From NCBI RefSeq assembly GCF_016908555.1, contig NZ_JAFBEE010000017.1, forward strand, positions 1-61,384: DNA of 61,384 nt, written 5' to 3'. Shown here in pieces: positions 43,660-52,470 of this stretch (positions within the stretch are counted from its first letter, which is position 1; each line of letters opens with the position of its first letter). Source of the stretch: Alkaliphilus hydrothermalis (lineage in GTDB: Bacteria > Bacillota > Clostridia > Peptostreptococcales > Natronincolaceae). The notes beneath the pieces were generated by a model that was given only the letters and a program-made list of their open reading frames with translations, was not told the DNA's origin and did no database searches. Both the position numbers and the translations under genes were made by a program.

Positions 43660-44871
43660 TTATTTCAAATACTCATTCTTAATCTTCATCACAGCCGCCG
43701 TCATCAATCCATCAAGATTTGAAAGATTACTTCCGCCCCCTTGGGCTGTCTGAGGATTTCCGCCACCTCTACCGTCAACTAATTCAATCACTTCTTTAAA
43801 TAGCTGATTCATGTTAATGTCAAGATCTTTAGATCGAGTAAAGACCACCTGAGCCTTGTCCGTTTTAGTGGCTAATAAAGCAACAGTGTTAGGGTATTGA
43901 TTTAGAGAAGAAGCCATCGATTGAAGGGTTTTAAAATCTTCCCCATCAAAAACCTTTACTACTAGAGAACAATCCTTATGGATCTCAGCAGAAGCATGGA
44001 GCTCCTTGATTTGATAATCCATCAATTCCCTACGATATGTACGAAGGGTTTTCTCGAGTTTTCTGCTATCAGCAACAAGTTTTTCAACAAACTCCTTCGT
44101 TTCAACATCCTTTATGGATAATAGGTTTGAGATCTCATTGATTTGTCGATTTTTCCAAGCAGCGTCCTTTAATGCTCTTCCACCACAGACAAACTCTACT
44201 CGGATATGGCCCTTCATTTTTTCCCATTTACGGATTTTAATCTGTCCTACAGAGCCCGTCTGTAGGGGATGGACGCCTCCGCAGGGGGAGAAGTCATAAC
44301 CCTCCACCTCTACAATTCTGATGCCCTCTGTTACCGATGGTGGCTTCCGTAGTGGCAACTTCTTCAGCTCCTCGTCATTTGGAAAATGGGTGAAGACCTT
44401 TAGGCTACTAAAAACCACTGCATTAGCCTCTGACTCAATTAAACTTGCCTCCCCATAGGTAAGGGAATCCTTAGTGACATCAATGGTTACATATTCATTA
44501 CTTAGATGAAAGCCAACTGTGGTGGCAGAAAACAGCTTTTCAAATACAGAGGAAAGGATATGCTGTCCTAGGTGCTGTTGCATTAAGTCTAGACGCCGTT
44601 CCCAATCAATTTGGCAGTCTACTCCTTTAGTTTCAGTAGGGGCTTTTTCCACCACATGATAAATTGTATCATTTTCTTCATAGACATAAACGACAGCACT
44701 GGAGCCAATAGTCCCCTCATCCCAAGGTTGTCCACCACCTTCGGGGTAAAAGGCAGTTTCCTCCATTACCACAACAAACTTAGATGGATCTATTTCATAG
44801 GGCTCTATTGAAAGGATATTACTTTTAAAGGAGGACACAGTGGCATCCTCCCAGTATAATTTTTTAGTCAT
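43660..44871 (-). CDS. alaX: alanyl-tRNA editing protein (AlaX-L type)
   Basis: A 403-residue stand-alone editing factor that hydrolyses mischarged Ser- or Gly-tRNA(Ala). The N-terminal beta domain (TAFYPEGGGQPWDEGTIG) is followed by the editing core with HLGQHILSSVFEKL (first zinc histidines) and FSPCGGVHPLQTGSVG (cysteine and histidine ligands), then a DHHA1 domain ending VDGRGGGNPQTAQGGG. Its length matches the long AlaX form. I start at ATG 44871 behind AAGAGGTG; a GTG two codons earlier overlaps that site. Confidence 0.92.
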   Translation of the reverse strand: MTKKLYWEDATVSSFKSNILSIEPYEIDPSKFVVVMEETAFYPEGGGQPWDEGTIGSSAVVYVYEENDTIYHVVEKAPTETKGVDCQIDWERRLDLMQQHLGQHILSSVFEKLFSATTVGFHLSNEYVTIDVTKDSLTYGEASLIESEANAVVFSSLKVFTHFPNDEELKKLPLRKPPSVTEGIRIVEVEGYDFSPCGGVHPLQTGSVGQIKIRKWEKMKGHIRVEFVCGGRALKDAAWKNRQINEISNLLSIKDVETKEFVEKLVADSRKLEKTLRTYRRELMDYQIKELHASAEIHKDCSLVVKVFDGEDFKTLQSMASSLNQYPNTVALLATKTDKAQVVFTRSKDLDINMNQLFKEVIELVDGRGGGNPQTAQGGGSNLSNLDGLMTAAVMKIKNEYLK

Positions 44872-44920
44872 TTTCACACCTCTTTTTTCTCATTTTTCTT
44901 TAGTAATCGTTACTATTATA

Positions 44921-45934
44921 TCATTCCTTTATTTTATTTTGAAACATTCCCTTAAATTTGTTTTTAGGCAAATAAATTAATTCTCCTTTGGAGGTGATGA
45001 TTTTGTAGCTTTTATTATCTATTCCGTATAAAATTTCTCTACCAGTGGTGAGGTCCTCTAAGAGGGCAGCCTCAGATAGGAATACGTCTGTAGTTAGCTC
45101 ACCTAAAATAAAATGATTGTATTTAGGACTCCAGTAAAAGAAATCTTGGGTAGATTGGTCAAAAATAATTTTAGTAAAATCTTCTTTAGAGGGGGTTTCT
45201 TTAGACTTAGTCGTATATTTTTTGGTGGAGGTAATGGAATTGATTTTAAAGGGTTCTGTAGGTACAAAATCAAGTACGGTCTCAGTAACAATTCTGTTCC
45301 AAAGGGTATCATCACTGTCGGGATCAATCCAAGTTTCCTTGTAAACTTCCTCAAAATATAGGGTGCTATGCCAAACAGGTTTAAATTCATCGGCTACATG
45401 ATAGTAGATGTCTAAAAATTCTTCATAAAAAAATGCACCAAAGCGTTCATCTAACGCTTGATAAATCACTAAACTTTTATGTGGCGAATCATCAATCTGT
45501 ATGAGTTCGATTTTCTCAACAGGAGCTAGACCTTCGATCTTACTATGATAAACAAAATCCTCCCCCACTGCATTATAGATCCCAACTACTGCAACATCTT
45601 TAGAAAGATTTAAGACAAATATCATTTGTTCTGAAGTGGTGGGGAGGACCTCTCCCTTGTAGGCTTGTAGCTGGATATAGTCCACAAATTCCTGCCATCT
45701 TTCATATTCAATTCCCTTTAATATGATACTAATCAGTTCTTTTTCAGCTGATTTTTTAATATCTTCATCTTGATGATAATAACGGTCTAAAAGTGCTTTA
45801 TTAATCTTGTACTGGGGGGATGAAAACTGCTTAAAGGTTTTGATGGTTGCTTCCGATTGAAAAAAAGCATAAGTGCTAAAAAAACTAAAAAGAATAAAAA
45901 GAAATGCAAAGATGGATACCAATATTTTTTTCAT
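44921..45934 (-). CDS. predicted secreted or membrane-anchored protein, unknown
   Basis: A 337-residue protein with an N-terminal hydrophobic segment (residues 4-24, ILVSIFAFLFILFSFFSTYAFF) that is a signal peptide or anchor. The rest is soluble, with alternating helices and strands and many aromatic residues. I recognise no family. ATG 45934 has AGAGGTGA upstream. It stands alone on the minus strand between AlaX and a divergent gene. An extracytoplasmic location is the only inference I make. Confidence 0.6.
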   Translation of the reverse strand: MKKILVSIFAFLFILFSFFSTYAFFQSEATIKTFKQFSSPQYKINKALLDRYYHQDEDIKKSAEKELISIILKGIEYERWQEFVDYIQLQAYKGEVLPTTSEQMIFVLNLSKDVAVVGIYNAVGEDFVYHSKIEGLAPVEKIELIQIDDSPHKSLVIYQALDERFGAFFYEEFLDIYYHVADEFKPVWHSTLYFEEVYKETWIDPDSDDTLWNRIVTETVLDFVPTEPFKINSITSTKKYTTKSKETPSKEDFTKIIFDQSTQDFFYWSPKYNHFILGELTTDVFLSEAALLEDLTTGREILYGIDNKSYKIITSKGELIYLPKNKFKGMFQNKIKE

Positions 45935-46103
45935 AAGATCACCTCTATAAAATATATGTAAGACATGAAGGAATAAAACTTATGAACAAAAATAAAAAAA
46001 TATTTTCTTATCAAATGTATATTTAACAGTAAAGGCAGTGATACTTCTGATATAATGTAATAATATATTTTACTTTATATAAAAATAAGAAGGGTGGGAT
46101 GAT

Positions 46104-46553
46104 ATGAAACCATTAGTAGCTCAAAATGGACTAGAATACCATGTAGACCTAAAATTCTCTATAGCTGTCAGCAATAGTCAAAATCAAATATTTCAGTTGC
46201 TGTTTGAAAAACTAGTAACATCAAAAAATACCATTAATGACGAAGGTATGATGATTCAATTCAATTTGAATGTTAACGAGGAAATAGGTAAATTTGGCAG
46301 ATTTAAGGATGTACCAGGAAAGACGGAAATTCAACAATACATGCCCATCATCTTATCCAGTCCCACATATCTAGGGAGTGATATTGTATTTTTGGCCAAT
46401 CTTATTAAGAACTATATTGAGAAGGAAAAATTCCAAAAAAGGAAAGTGCCTGTTGATGCAATTATGTTGGATAAGAAGATTATTGATGCTTTGGAAAATC
46501 CAACGATTATGATTAAGAATTTAGTTTTAACCAAAAAGCACAAAAAATCATAA
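46104..46553 (+). CDS. hypothetical protein, 149 aa
   Basis: A cytosolic-looking protein (MKPLVAQNGLEYHVDLKFSI...) with a beta-rich N-terminal half and a helical Lys-rich C-terminus (KKHKKS). I recognise no domain. ATG 46104 follows AAGGGTGGG, and a strong terminator follows 30 nt after the stop, so it is an expressed single-gene unit. Codon use resembles neighbouring core genes. Confidence 0.6.
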   Translation: MKPLVAQNGLEYHVDLKFSIAVSNSQNQIFQLLFEKLVTSKNTINDEGMMIQFNLNVNEEIGKFGRFKDVPGKTEIQQYMPIILSSPTYLGSDIVFLANLIKNYIEKEKFQKRKVPVDAIMLDKKIIDALENPTIMIKNLVLTKKHKKS

Positions 46554-46581
46554 AAAAAAATATCAAGTTAATAAGATGAAG

Positions 46582-46622
46582 AAACCCAGCCCTACGTTTT
46601 TTTACGTTGGTGCTGGGTTTAA
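46582..46622 (+). terminator. intrinsic terminator
   Basis: AAACCCAGC and GCTGGGTTT pair, with an inner hairpin (ACGT...ACGT), then AACTTT. It ends the 46104 transcript. Confidence 0.75.
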
Positions 46623-46679
46623 CTTTAGAATTTAGAATACTAGGTTAAAAATATAATATCATTGCTATTAAAATACTTA

Positions 46680-47144
46680 TTAATTTGTATCTAATAAAAC
46701 GTAGTCCCAATCATACTGATGGGCAAATCCCAATGGGGTGATTTCCTCTGCTGCTATTTCTAAGTAATAGCTTAAACTGAGTCTGACCACTAAGTCTGCT
46801 ATGTTTTCCCAATCACTTTTGGAAAGAAAACTCATAGACTGCTCTCCCGAAAAATCCACTCCGTGAAGTATCTCGAAAGGATTATCTAAATCTAGATGAT
46901 TTCCAATAAAGTCCAAAAATGTATATTCGCCGTCTACCAACTGATTAAGTTGGACATACTGGATATATTGACTATAATAATTGTACTTTACATTTTTATA
47001 GATAACCTCTCTGTCCTTTAAGGCTAAGGATTTAATTCCTTCACTAATTGCTGAGAAGCCTATAGGATTAGTCTGAAGCAGGGGAGACCTTTTATTGCAT
47101 CTTTTTTTGTCTAAATAACTATTGAATGAAATAACTTTAGTCAA
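46680..47144 (-). CDS. hypothetical protein, 154 aa
   Basis: A soluble protein (MTKVISFNSYLDKKRCNKRSPLL...) with a predicted helical C-terminal half (SDWENIADLVVRLSLSYYLEIAAEEI). I recognise no family. ATG 47144 has AAGAGGAGG upstream on the minus strand. It is divergent from the 47388 gene across a 243-nt gap that can fold into hairpins (about 47210-47275). Nothing more can be said from the sequence. Confidence 0.55.
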   Translation of the reverse strand: MTKVISFNSYLDKKRCNKRSPLLQTNPIGFSAISEGIKSLALKDREVIYKNVKYNYYSQYIQYVQLNQLVDGEYTFLDFIGNHLDLDNPFEILHGVDFSGEQSMSFLSKSDWENIADLVVRLSLSYYLEIAAEEITPLGFAHQYDWDYVLLDTN

Positions 47145-47387
47145 GATAATCCTCCTCTTATGTTATTGTAAGGTCTTCACTACGTTCTATCATAACTGTT
47201 TAACTGATTTTTTACAAGGTAAGGATAGTCGAAAATACCTGATAAGTCGTAATCAGACCTTGCTTTTAAGATATTGCTAGTTTTTTTAGCGATTTAGACA
47301 TTTTTTGATTAATGGGATAATATGGATTGAAGTTACGTTTTAACTATGCTATTATTCACACATAAGATTAATTTAGGAGGAGATACC

Positions 47388-48278
47388 ATGGCACATGAAT
47401 TGATTACTGAAAAGGTAATTACATATATTTATCAACAGGAAGAGGATCAAGGGAAGTTAAAGGAGCTGGAGGCGAAATTTCTAGATAAAACAGATGGATT
47501 GGCTTATCAATTTTCCGATTGGTTGGTGTACGATTATCCAGCAAACAACAAACAAACCTATGGAGAAGGTTATCTACAGCAGGTGGGGGCAGAACTTCCA
47601 GTAGATGAGGTTGAATATATTAAGAACTGCCTTCAAAGCTATTTAGGTTTTTATGAGCTAATCAAAATCAAGGAGAATATCCTACATATAAAAAATATTT
47701 TTACAAATGAAGAACATACCCTTCAAAAGGATGCAGTAGAAGAAGATGTCAACCTACATGAAATTCTACTAGTAAGACTAACACAGGGGGATGTACCACA
47801 AATCGTTAGCTCCCAAATCACGGTGCTACCCCATCAATATAAGACCCTCTTAATCGGTCAAGTGATTGAAGATTATGACCAAGCTAAGGGAAGAAAATCC
47901 TATCTTTCTTTTCCTCAATATTTTAAGGAGAATCTGACAACGGTTTTGGGGATTGTTAATAAACTGTCTTCCTATCGAGATCAAGAAGGGGATGTAACCC
48001 TTCATCAGACGGTCTACGCTGTGGTGGATTATTTTAGGACAAAAGAAGCACTAAATAATACTAAAGAAATCGTAGTAGAGGATGTAGAGGAAGGGATTTA
48101 TCATCTGATGGAGGCTGATCTACTGCTGGCGGTACTGGTATTACAAAAAAAGAAGCTAGAGGTTGAATGTAGCAATAAATCAGACCAGAAAAATGCTAAG
48201 GAGTTTCTACAGGATAAATTAAGAGAACTTATTGTCTTCATGAAGGATGAAGAATTAACGATAGATGACATTATTTAA
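47388..48278 (+). CDS. hypothetical protein, 296 aa
   Basis: A soluble acidic protein (MAHELITEKVITYIYQQEEDQG...) starting at ATG 47388 behind AGGAGGAG; an earlier in-frame start at 47346 lacks a ribosome binding site. It is rich in E, L, Y and V, with a central block VNLHEILLVRLTQGDVPQIVSSQITVLPHQYKTLLIGQVIEDYDQ. No membrane segments are visible. I do not recognise a family. It converges with the next gene, only 8 nt separating their stop codons. Confidence 0.6.
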   Translation: MAHELITEKVITYIYQQEEDQGKLKELEAKFLDKTDGLAYQFSDWLVYDYPANNKQTYGEGYLQQVGAELPVDEVEYIKNCLQSYLGFYELIKIKENILHIKNIFTNEEHTLQKDAVEEDVNLHEILLVRLTQGDVPQIVSSQITVLPHQYKTLLIGQVIEDYDQAKGRKSYLSFPQYFKENLTTVLGIVNKLSSYRDQEGDVTLHQTVYAVVDYFRTKEALNNTKEIVVEDVEEGIYHLMEADLLLAVLVLQKKKLEVECSNKSDQKNAKEFLQDKLRELIVFMKDEELTIDDII

Positions 48279-48286
48279 GGGCAGCA

Positions 48287-48952
48287 TTAACGCCTTTCGT
48301 TAATAAGCATACCCGATGGTGGGGTGATGGAGTTATTTTTGTATCCATGGGATTCCTCCAGTTGACTTACTTTAATATTACGGAAAATTGTAAAGAGCTT
48401 ACGAATTAATCCTTGTTGGTAATCAAAGAGGAAGTAAAGACAATTGGGTTGGAAATCAACATTTTTCCTAAGGATGGAGGGGTCAAAGTTAAGGATAACC
48501 TCCTCTGTGATGGTAAGACCGACAGTAGCTAATTCTTCATCATATTCTAATAGGGTGTGATGAATCCCATGAGTAAATCCAGCTCTAGGTAACTTTTCTT
48601 CAAAGTTACGAAGACTGATAATGGTTTTATTATACTTATCCACCAACTGTTGAATAATGGTGATGATTTCTTCAAGGGAGTCATCACCTTTTTTAGTTTT
48701 GAATTGGTGCATCATATCCTCTAAATCCTGTTGATTTAAATAAAAATCCTTATATTGCTGACGAAGGTCTTGGAATTTATCATAAAATGAGCCTGTCAGT
48801 AACAGATAATTATCACTGATGAAGGAGGCTTCATTATGAACAGGCTTGACGGGATCAACAGGTGTAACAGTAGAGATGCGATTTACATTAATTTTTCTAT
48901 CTATATACATACGATCAATACGGTCTTTACTAACGGAGCTTATCTTTCTCAT
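48287..48952 (-). CDS. hypothetical protein, 221 aa, coiled middle
   Basis: A protein starting MRKISSVSKDRIDRMYIDRK at ATG 48952, chosen for the GGGGAGGAG upstream. The middle (about 70-150) is predicted helical and coiled (FQDLRQQYKDFYLNQQDLEDMMHQFK). The C-terminal part holds FDPSILRKNVDFQPNCLYFLFDYQQGLIRKLFTIF. The charged N-terminus and DKYNK helix suggest a structural or filament-associated role; flagellar-cap-like or similar proteins share this helical look, but I cannot assign a family. Confidence 0.55.
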   Translation of the reverse strand: MRKISSVSKDRIDRMYIDRKINVNRISTVTPVDPVKPVHNEASFISDNYLLLTGSFYDKFQDLRQQYKDFYLNQQDLEDMMHQFKTKKGDDSLEEIITIIQQLVDKYNKTIISLRNFEEKLPRAGFTHGIHHTLLEYDEELATVGLTITEEVILNFDPSILRKNVDFQPNCLYFLFDYQQGLIRKLFTIFRNIKVSQLEESHGYKNNSITPPSGMLINERR

Positions 48953-49102
48953 ATAAATTTCTCCTCCCCAGTGATTTAAATCATTTATTATATCTATTAT
49001 AATTATCGGCAAGTTTAAGGGAATTTTGATGTTATTTATTTAAATTCAAGTAAATAAGAAGGATATTATAGATTTATATAGAATACTTAATAAACCCAAA
49101 AA

Positions 49103-49179
49103 ACGCACATTGGCCCCAATCATAAAATGCCCAAAAAATGATTGTGCCTTAGGTGAAGCTCAGTCTTCACCTTTTTTTT
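49103..49179 (+). promoter_or_regulatory. two-hairpin leader ending in a strong terminator (attenuator or small RNA)
   Basis: The plus strand can form CAATCAT...ATGATTG and then AGGTGAAG CTCAGT CTTCACCT (49151-49172) followed by eight T. No plus-strand gene precedes it; the gene to the left is divergent. It lies 87 nt before the methyltransferase start. It therefore either attenuates that gene's transcript or ends a small RNA starting near 49070-49090. Confidence 0.55.
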
Positions 49180-49265
49180 CATTCTATTAAATAAAATAGT
49201 TTGCCTTTAGCAAATATATTTATTTTAAATAATTTGGTAATATTATTTTGAGAAAGGAAATTTTT

Positions 49266-51560
49266 ATGATTAAGGAATTTCAAAAGGATTGCAAAAGTCT
49301 AATAAAACAAATCACTAAAGACATAGACACCGACCTCAGTCCTCTTGACCTATTGTTGTGGATTTACTTTAATATGTATTTTTACAATCGGAGAGCAGGA
49401 AATGAGGGAGAATGCAATGAAAATGAATTGTTAAAAGAAATCAATGGATTGAAGGATTGGAACATTCCAATAGACTCCTATAAAGTCTTGTGGAAAAAGG
49501 CGTATCTACTGCTAAAGGATAGCATATTGAATAACTATTCTCCTTCAAGTGTAGGCCTCAAGGAAATGGAAGTCCTGTATGAAGGACTTTTGTTGGAGGG
49601 AGTTAGGAGCAAGACGGGAGCCTATTATACACCACAGCCAATTGTTCATTACATGGTGGTAAAGTCTTTGGTTGCATACATGGAAAATCAGATGGCTGAT
49701 GCCCCAGATGGACTAGAGGATTTTATACTAGGAGAAGCGGTACAAATTGAAAAATCTATTGTTGCTGATATAGAGAAAATATTGAAGGAGATAAAAATCA
49801 TTGACCTTGCCTGTGGTGGAGGAGTATTTCTGAGGGAAGCCTTGCGGTTGATTTTTCAGCTGAGGTGTAAAACAAATGAAATCTTGGCAACTGCTGTAGT
49901 AGGGAGGCAATTATTAAAGGAGGTACTTTCTAATATTTATGGAATGGATATACAGCCCAATACTGTTATCTTGTGCAAATTACTGCTACTAATGGAATGT
50001 GAAAGCCTTATGGCTAAAATAGAGCCCACTGAAGATGAAAAAATAGAAGCAAGCAAAGAAATTAGTATAAATCACGAAACTCACTTAGTTAAGGATACAG
50101 AATTAAATATCTTTTGCAGAAATTCTTTAATACATGAAGCCCCCAATGAAGAAGTACTTCCCTGCTTTGATCTTGTTATTGGAAACCCACCATATATAGG
50201 AGAAAGGGGCAATAGGCAGATTTTCAGTGATATAAAAGAAAGCACCTTTGGAGAAAAATATTATGAGGGAAAGATGGATTATTTCTATTTTTTCATTTAT
50301 AAAGGGGGAGAAATATTAAAGAAGGGTGGGGTATTAGGACTGATTACCACCAATTATTTTGTCACTGCCGATGGAGCTAATAAATTAAGGAATTTTATGA
50401 GGGAGCATTTTTCTTTTAAAGAACTGATTAATTTCAATGAGGCAAAGGTTTTTAAGGATGCCACTGGACAGCATAATATGATTTTTATAGCTACAAAGGA
50501 GACACGGAACACGAAAGGACCTAGAGTCATCACCCTAGAGGATAAAAAACTTTCTGGGGATGAAGTCATGCCGCAGCTCTTAAAAAAACAAGAGGTTGAA
50601 GGGGTCCATATCTCCACCTTAAAGTTACAGGAGAGACTATATGATGATAAGGGACAAATACTACTGAAGAGCTCCTATGGGGGGGCTGAGGTTCTTGATA
50701 GAATAACCCAAATGTTTAAGTATACTCTAGGTGACTTTTGTCATGTAAATCAAGGCATTGTCAGTGGAGCAGATCGTCTTACAGCCCCGTGGGCAGATAA
50801 ACTAAAGCTATATGGGGAGCAGGGGAAGGGGATCTTTGTCCTTACAGAGGAAGAAATTATAGAAAAAGGATTCCACCTACCTCCTTATTCCAGTTATTTA
50901 AAGGATTTCTATAAAAATAGCCATATCAAAAAGTATTGCTTATTAAAAAATCAAGGACTAAAGATTCTGTATCTTGATGATGAAGAACCTCAAGATTTAG
51001 AACAATTGCCAAAGCTATATCAACATCTAGAGAGATATAAAATTCTGTTAACGGAGAGGCGGGAGGTAAAGCAGGGGAGTAGAAAATGGTATGCCCTTCA
51101 ATGGCCTAGAAAACGGGAAATTTTTGAAGGGGAGAAAATCGTTGTACCCCAGAGGTCATTGAGAAACGCCTTTGCTTATCATGAAGGCCCTTGGTATGCC
51201 AGTGCTGATGTATACTATATTACCTTAAAGGATAGAAATATTTCCTTAAAGACGGTCCTTGCTGTTTTAAATTCATCTTTAATATATTTCTGGTTATTAC
51301 ATCGAGGAAAGCGAAAAGGGGAATACCTAGAGTTATACGGAACACCCTTGAAGGGGATACCATTTCCGACTTTGATTGAGTTGTCAGCAATAGCCCCGCA
51401 ATTAGAAGATTTGGTAGAGAAAGTCGAAGCCCATATAAGTAATAACATAGCTATTGACCATCTAGAAGAAGCAATCAATGAAATTGTATATAGTCTTTAT
51501 CAGCTAAAGGAAGCAGAAAAAGAGTGTATTAGAGAATTTATTAAGGAAAGGAGGAGGTAA
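49266..51560 (+). CDS. adenine-specific DNA methyltransferase (type IIG/Eco57I-TaqI style)
   Basis: A 764-residue DNA N6-adenine methyltransferase. After an about 100-residue N-terminal helical part comes GAYYTPQPIVHYMVV, SAM motif I IIDLACGGGVFLREAL (near 180), and catalytic motif IV VIGNPPYIGERG (near 310). A TaqI-like target-recognition domain follows (about 470-680, HVNQGIVSGADRLTAPW, VPQRSLRNAFAYHEGPWYASADVYYI, LKGIPFP). No endonuclease domain is recognisable, and N-terminal PD-(D/E)XK motifs are not evident, so it may be an orphan methyltransferase. I use ATG 49266 (AAAGGAAA upstream) over TTG 49248. The next gene starts 3 nt after its stop. Confidence 0.88.
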   Translation: MIKEFQKDCKSLIKQITKDIDTDLSPLDLLLWIYFNMYFYNRRAGNEGECNENELLKEINGLKDWNIPIDSYKVLWKKAYLLLKDSILNNYSPSSVGLKEMEVLYEGLLLEGVRSKTGAYYTPQPIVHYMVVKSLVAYMENQMADAPDGLEDFILGEAVQIEKSIVADIEKILKEIKIIDLACGGGVFLREALRLIFQLRCKTNEILATAVVGRQLLKEVLSNIYGMDIQPNTVILCKLLLLMECESLMAKIEPTEDEKIEASKEISINHETHLVKDTELNIFCRNSLIHEAPNEEVLPCFDLVIGNPPYIGERGNRQIFSDIKESTFGEKYYEGKMDYFYFFIYKGGEILKKGGVLGLITTNYFVTADGANKLRNFMREHFSFKELINFNEAKVFKDATGQHNMIFIATKETRNTKGPRVITLEDKKLSGDEVMPQLLKKQEVEGVHISTLKLQERLYDDKGQILLKSSYGGAEVLDRITQMFKYTLGDFCHVNQGIVSGADRLTAPWADKLKLYGEQGKGIFVLTEEEIIEKGFHLPPYSSYLKDFYKNSHIKKYCLLKNQGLKILYLDDEEPQDLEQLPKLYQHLERYKILLTERREVKQGSRKWYALQWPRKREIFEGEKIVVPQRSLRNAFAYHEGPWYASADVYYITLKDRNISLKTVLAVLNSSLIYFWLLHRGKRKGEYLELYGTPLKGIPFPTLIELSAIAPQLEDLVEKVEAHISNNIAIDHLEEAINEIVYSLYQLKEAEKECIREFIKERRR

Positions 51561-51563
51561 AGA

Positions 51564-52247
51564 ATGATTGAAGTGCCATCAAATTCTTTAAAAAAATATT
51601 TTCATGAACTGGGTACTTTAGAAGAAATCGCCGTCCCCAAGAGAATAGCCCAACAGAAAAGGCTTTTTTCTAAGGGGGAGGTCAATATGTTTCAAGGTGA
51701 AGGTATTGACAAGTTCTTAAACCTGACCATAAAAGGGCTTAACATGTATCATTATGACTTTGGGATCGTCTATCCTAAAAAGGAATACGTGTATCCTATT
51801 TTCCTTTATCAAGTAATTATTGCTCCTCAAAGAATTTTAGCTTTAGTACATTATGCCTTTGAGGATTTAGAAAAGGCCGAATCAATGGAAGGGATACAGG
51901 CGTTGCTTCAAGAGGAAGCAAAACATGTGGAAATGTTGCTGAGTGAGTTTGAACCTCAGGAGTTTATTCAAGGGAAGGTTGTACCCAACAGATTTAATGG
52001 GTTAATCAGGGTTAAAGAAGGAGAGACCGGTTATCAGCTGATTGCAAAGCTTTTTGATATATGGCATGAAGGGATGCTGCAACAGGGTAAATCTAATTCG
52101 AAGGATGAAATGCAGCAGCATCAACAGTGGTTTGAGGACTTTAGAAAGCACTTTTATAGAAATGACTATGGATATTCTTCATCAAAGCGATATATGGGAG
52201 AAAAATGGACTAAGGAAGTGTTTGAAAAATATCTGTTTGATTTGTAA
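51564..52247 (+). CDS. unknown partner of the methyltransferase, possibly bilin-reductase fold
   Basis: A 227-residue soluble protein beginning 3 nt after the methyltransferase gene, so the two are co-transcribed. The order of motifs (YHYDFGIVYPKKEYVYPIFLYQVIIAPQRILALVHYAFEDLE, then a helical stretch, then HQQWFEDFRKHFY... YMGEKWTKEVFEKYLFD at the end) resembles ferredoxin-dependent bilin reductases (PF05996) of about the same length. This is a weak pattern match from memory; key catalytic residues cannot be checked. No nuclease motif is visible. The alternative is an unnamed restriction or regulatory partner. Confidence 0.5.
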   Translation: MIEVPSNSLKKYFHELGTLEEIAVPKRIAQQKRLFSKGEVNMFQGEGIDKFLNLTIKGLNMYHYDFGIVYPKKEYVYPIFLYQVIIAPQRILALVHYAFEDLEKAESMEGIQALLQEEAKHVEMLLSEFEPQEFIQGKVVPNRFNGLIRVKEGETGYQLIAKLFDIWHEGMLQQGKSNSKDEMQQHQQWFEDFRKHFYRNDYGYSSSKRYMGEKWTKEVFEKYLFDL

Positions 52248-52396
52248 AGTCCCTTATCTACTTCGTCACTGGGAAAACCAGCACCCTTACGTATTACTGT
52301 ATACGCTACGGTCGCAGGTTCTTCCTGTTCCTTGAATCTAAGGACTTTTGAACAAAAGAAGATGACCAAAATCTATGATTTTGTGTCAGTCTCTTT

Positions 52397-52458
52397 GTTC
52401 TAAACCAAGAAACTAATTTCATCTTACCATAATCAGAATTAGTGGACTGGTTTAGAAC
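52397..52458. repeat. long imperfect hairpin in intergenic DNA
   Basis: Outer arms GTTCTAAACCA (52397-52407) and TGGTTTAGAAC (52448-52458) and inner arms ACTAATT (52412-52418) and AATTAGT (52437-52443) fold into a nested hairpin of 62 nt. No T-run follows, so it is not a standard terminator. It lies between the convergent 51564 and 52471 genes. Confidence 0.6.
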
Positions 52459-52470
52459 ACCTATGTCTTG

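Noticed and set aside
52166..52369. Minus-strand ORF near the end of the 51564 gene
   Set aside because: No start signal, overlaps a confident gene on the other strand, and shows no recognised domain.
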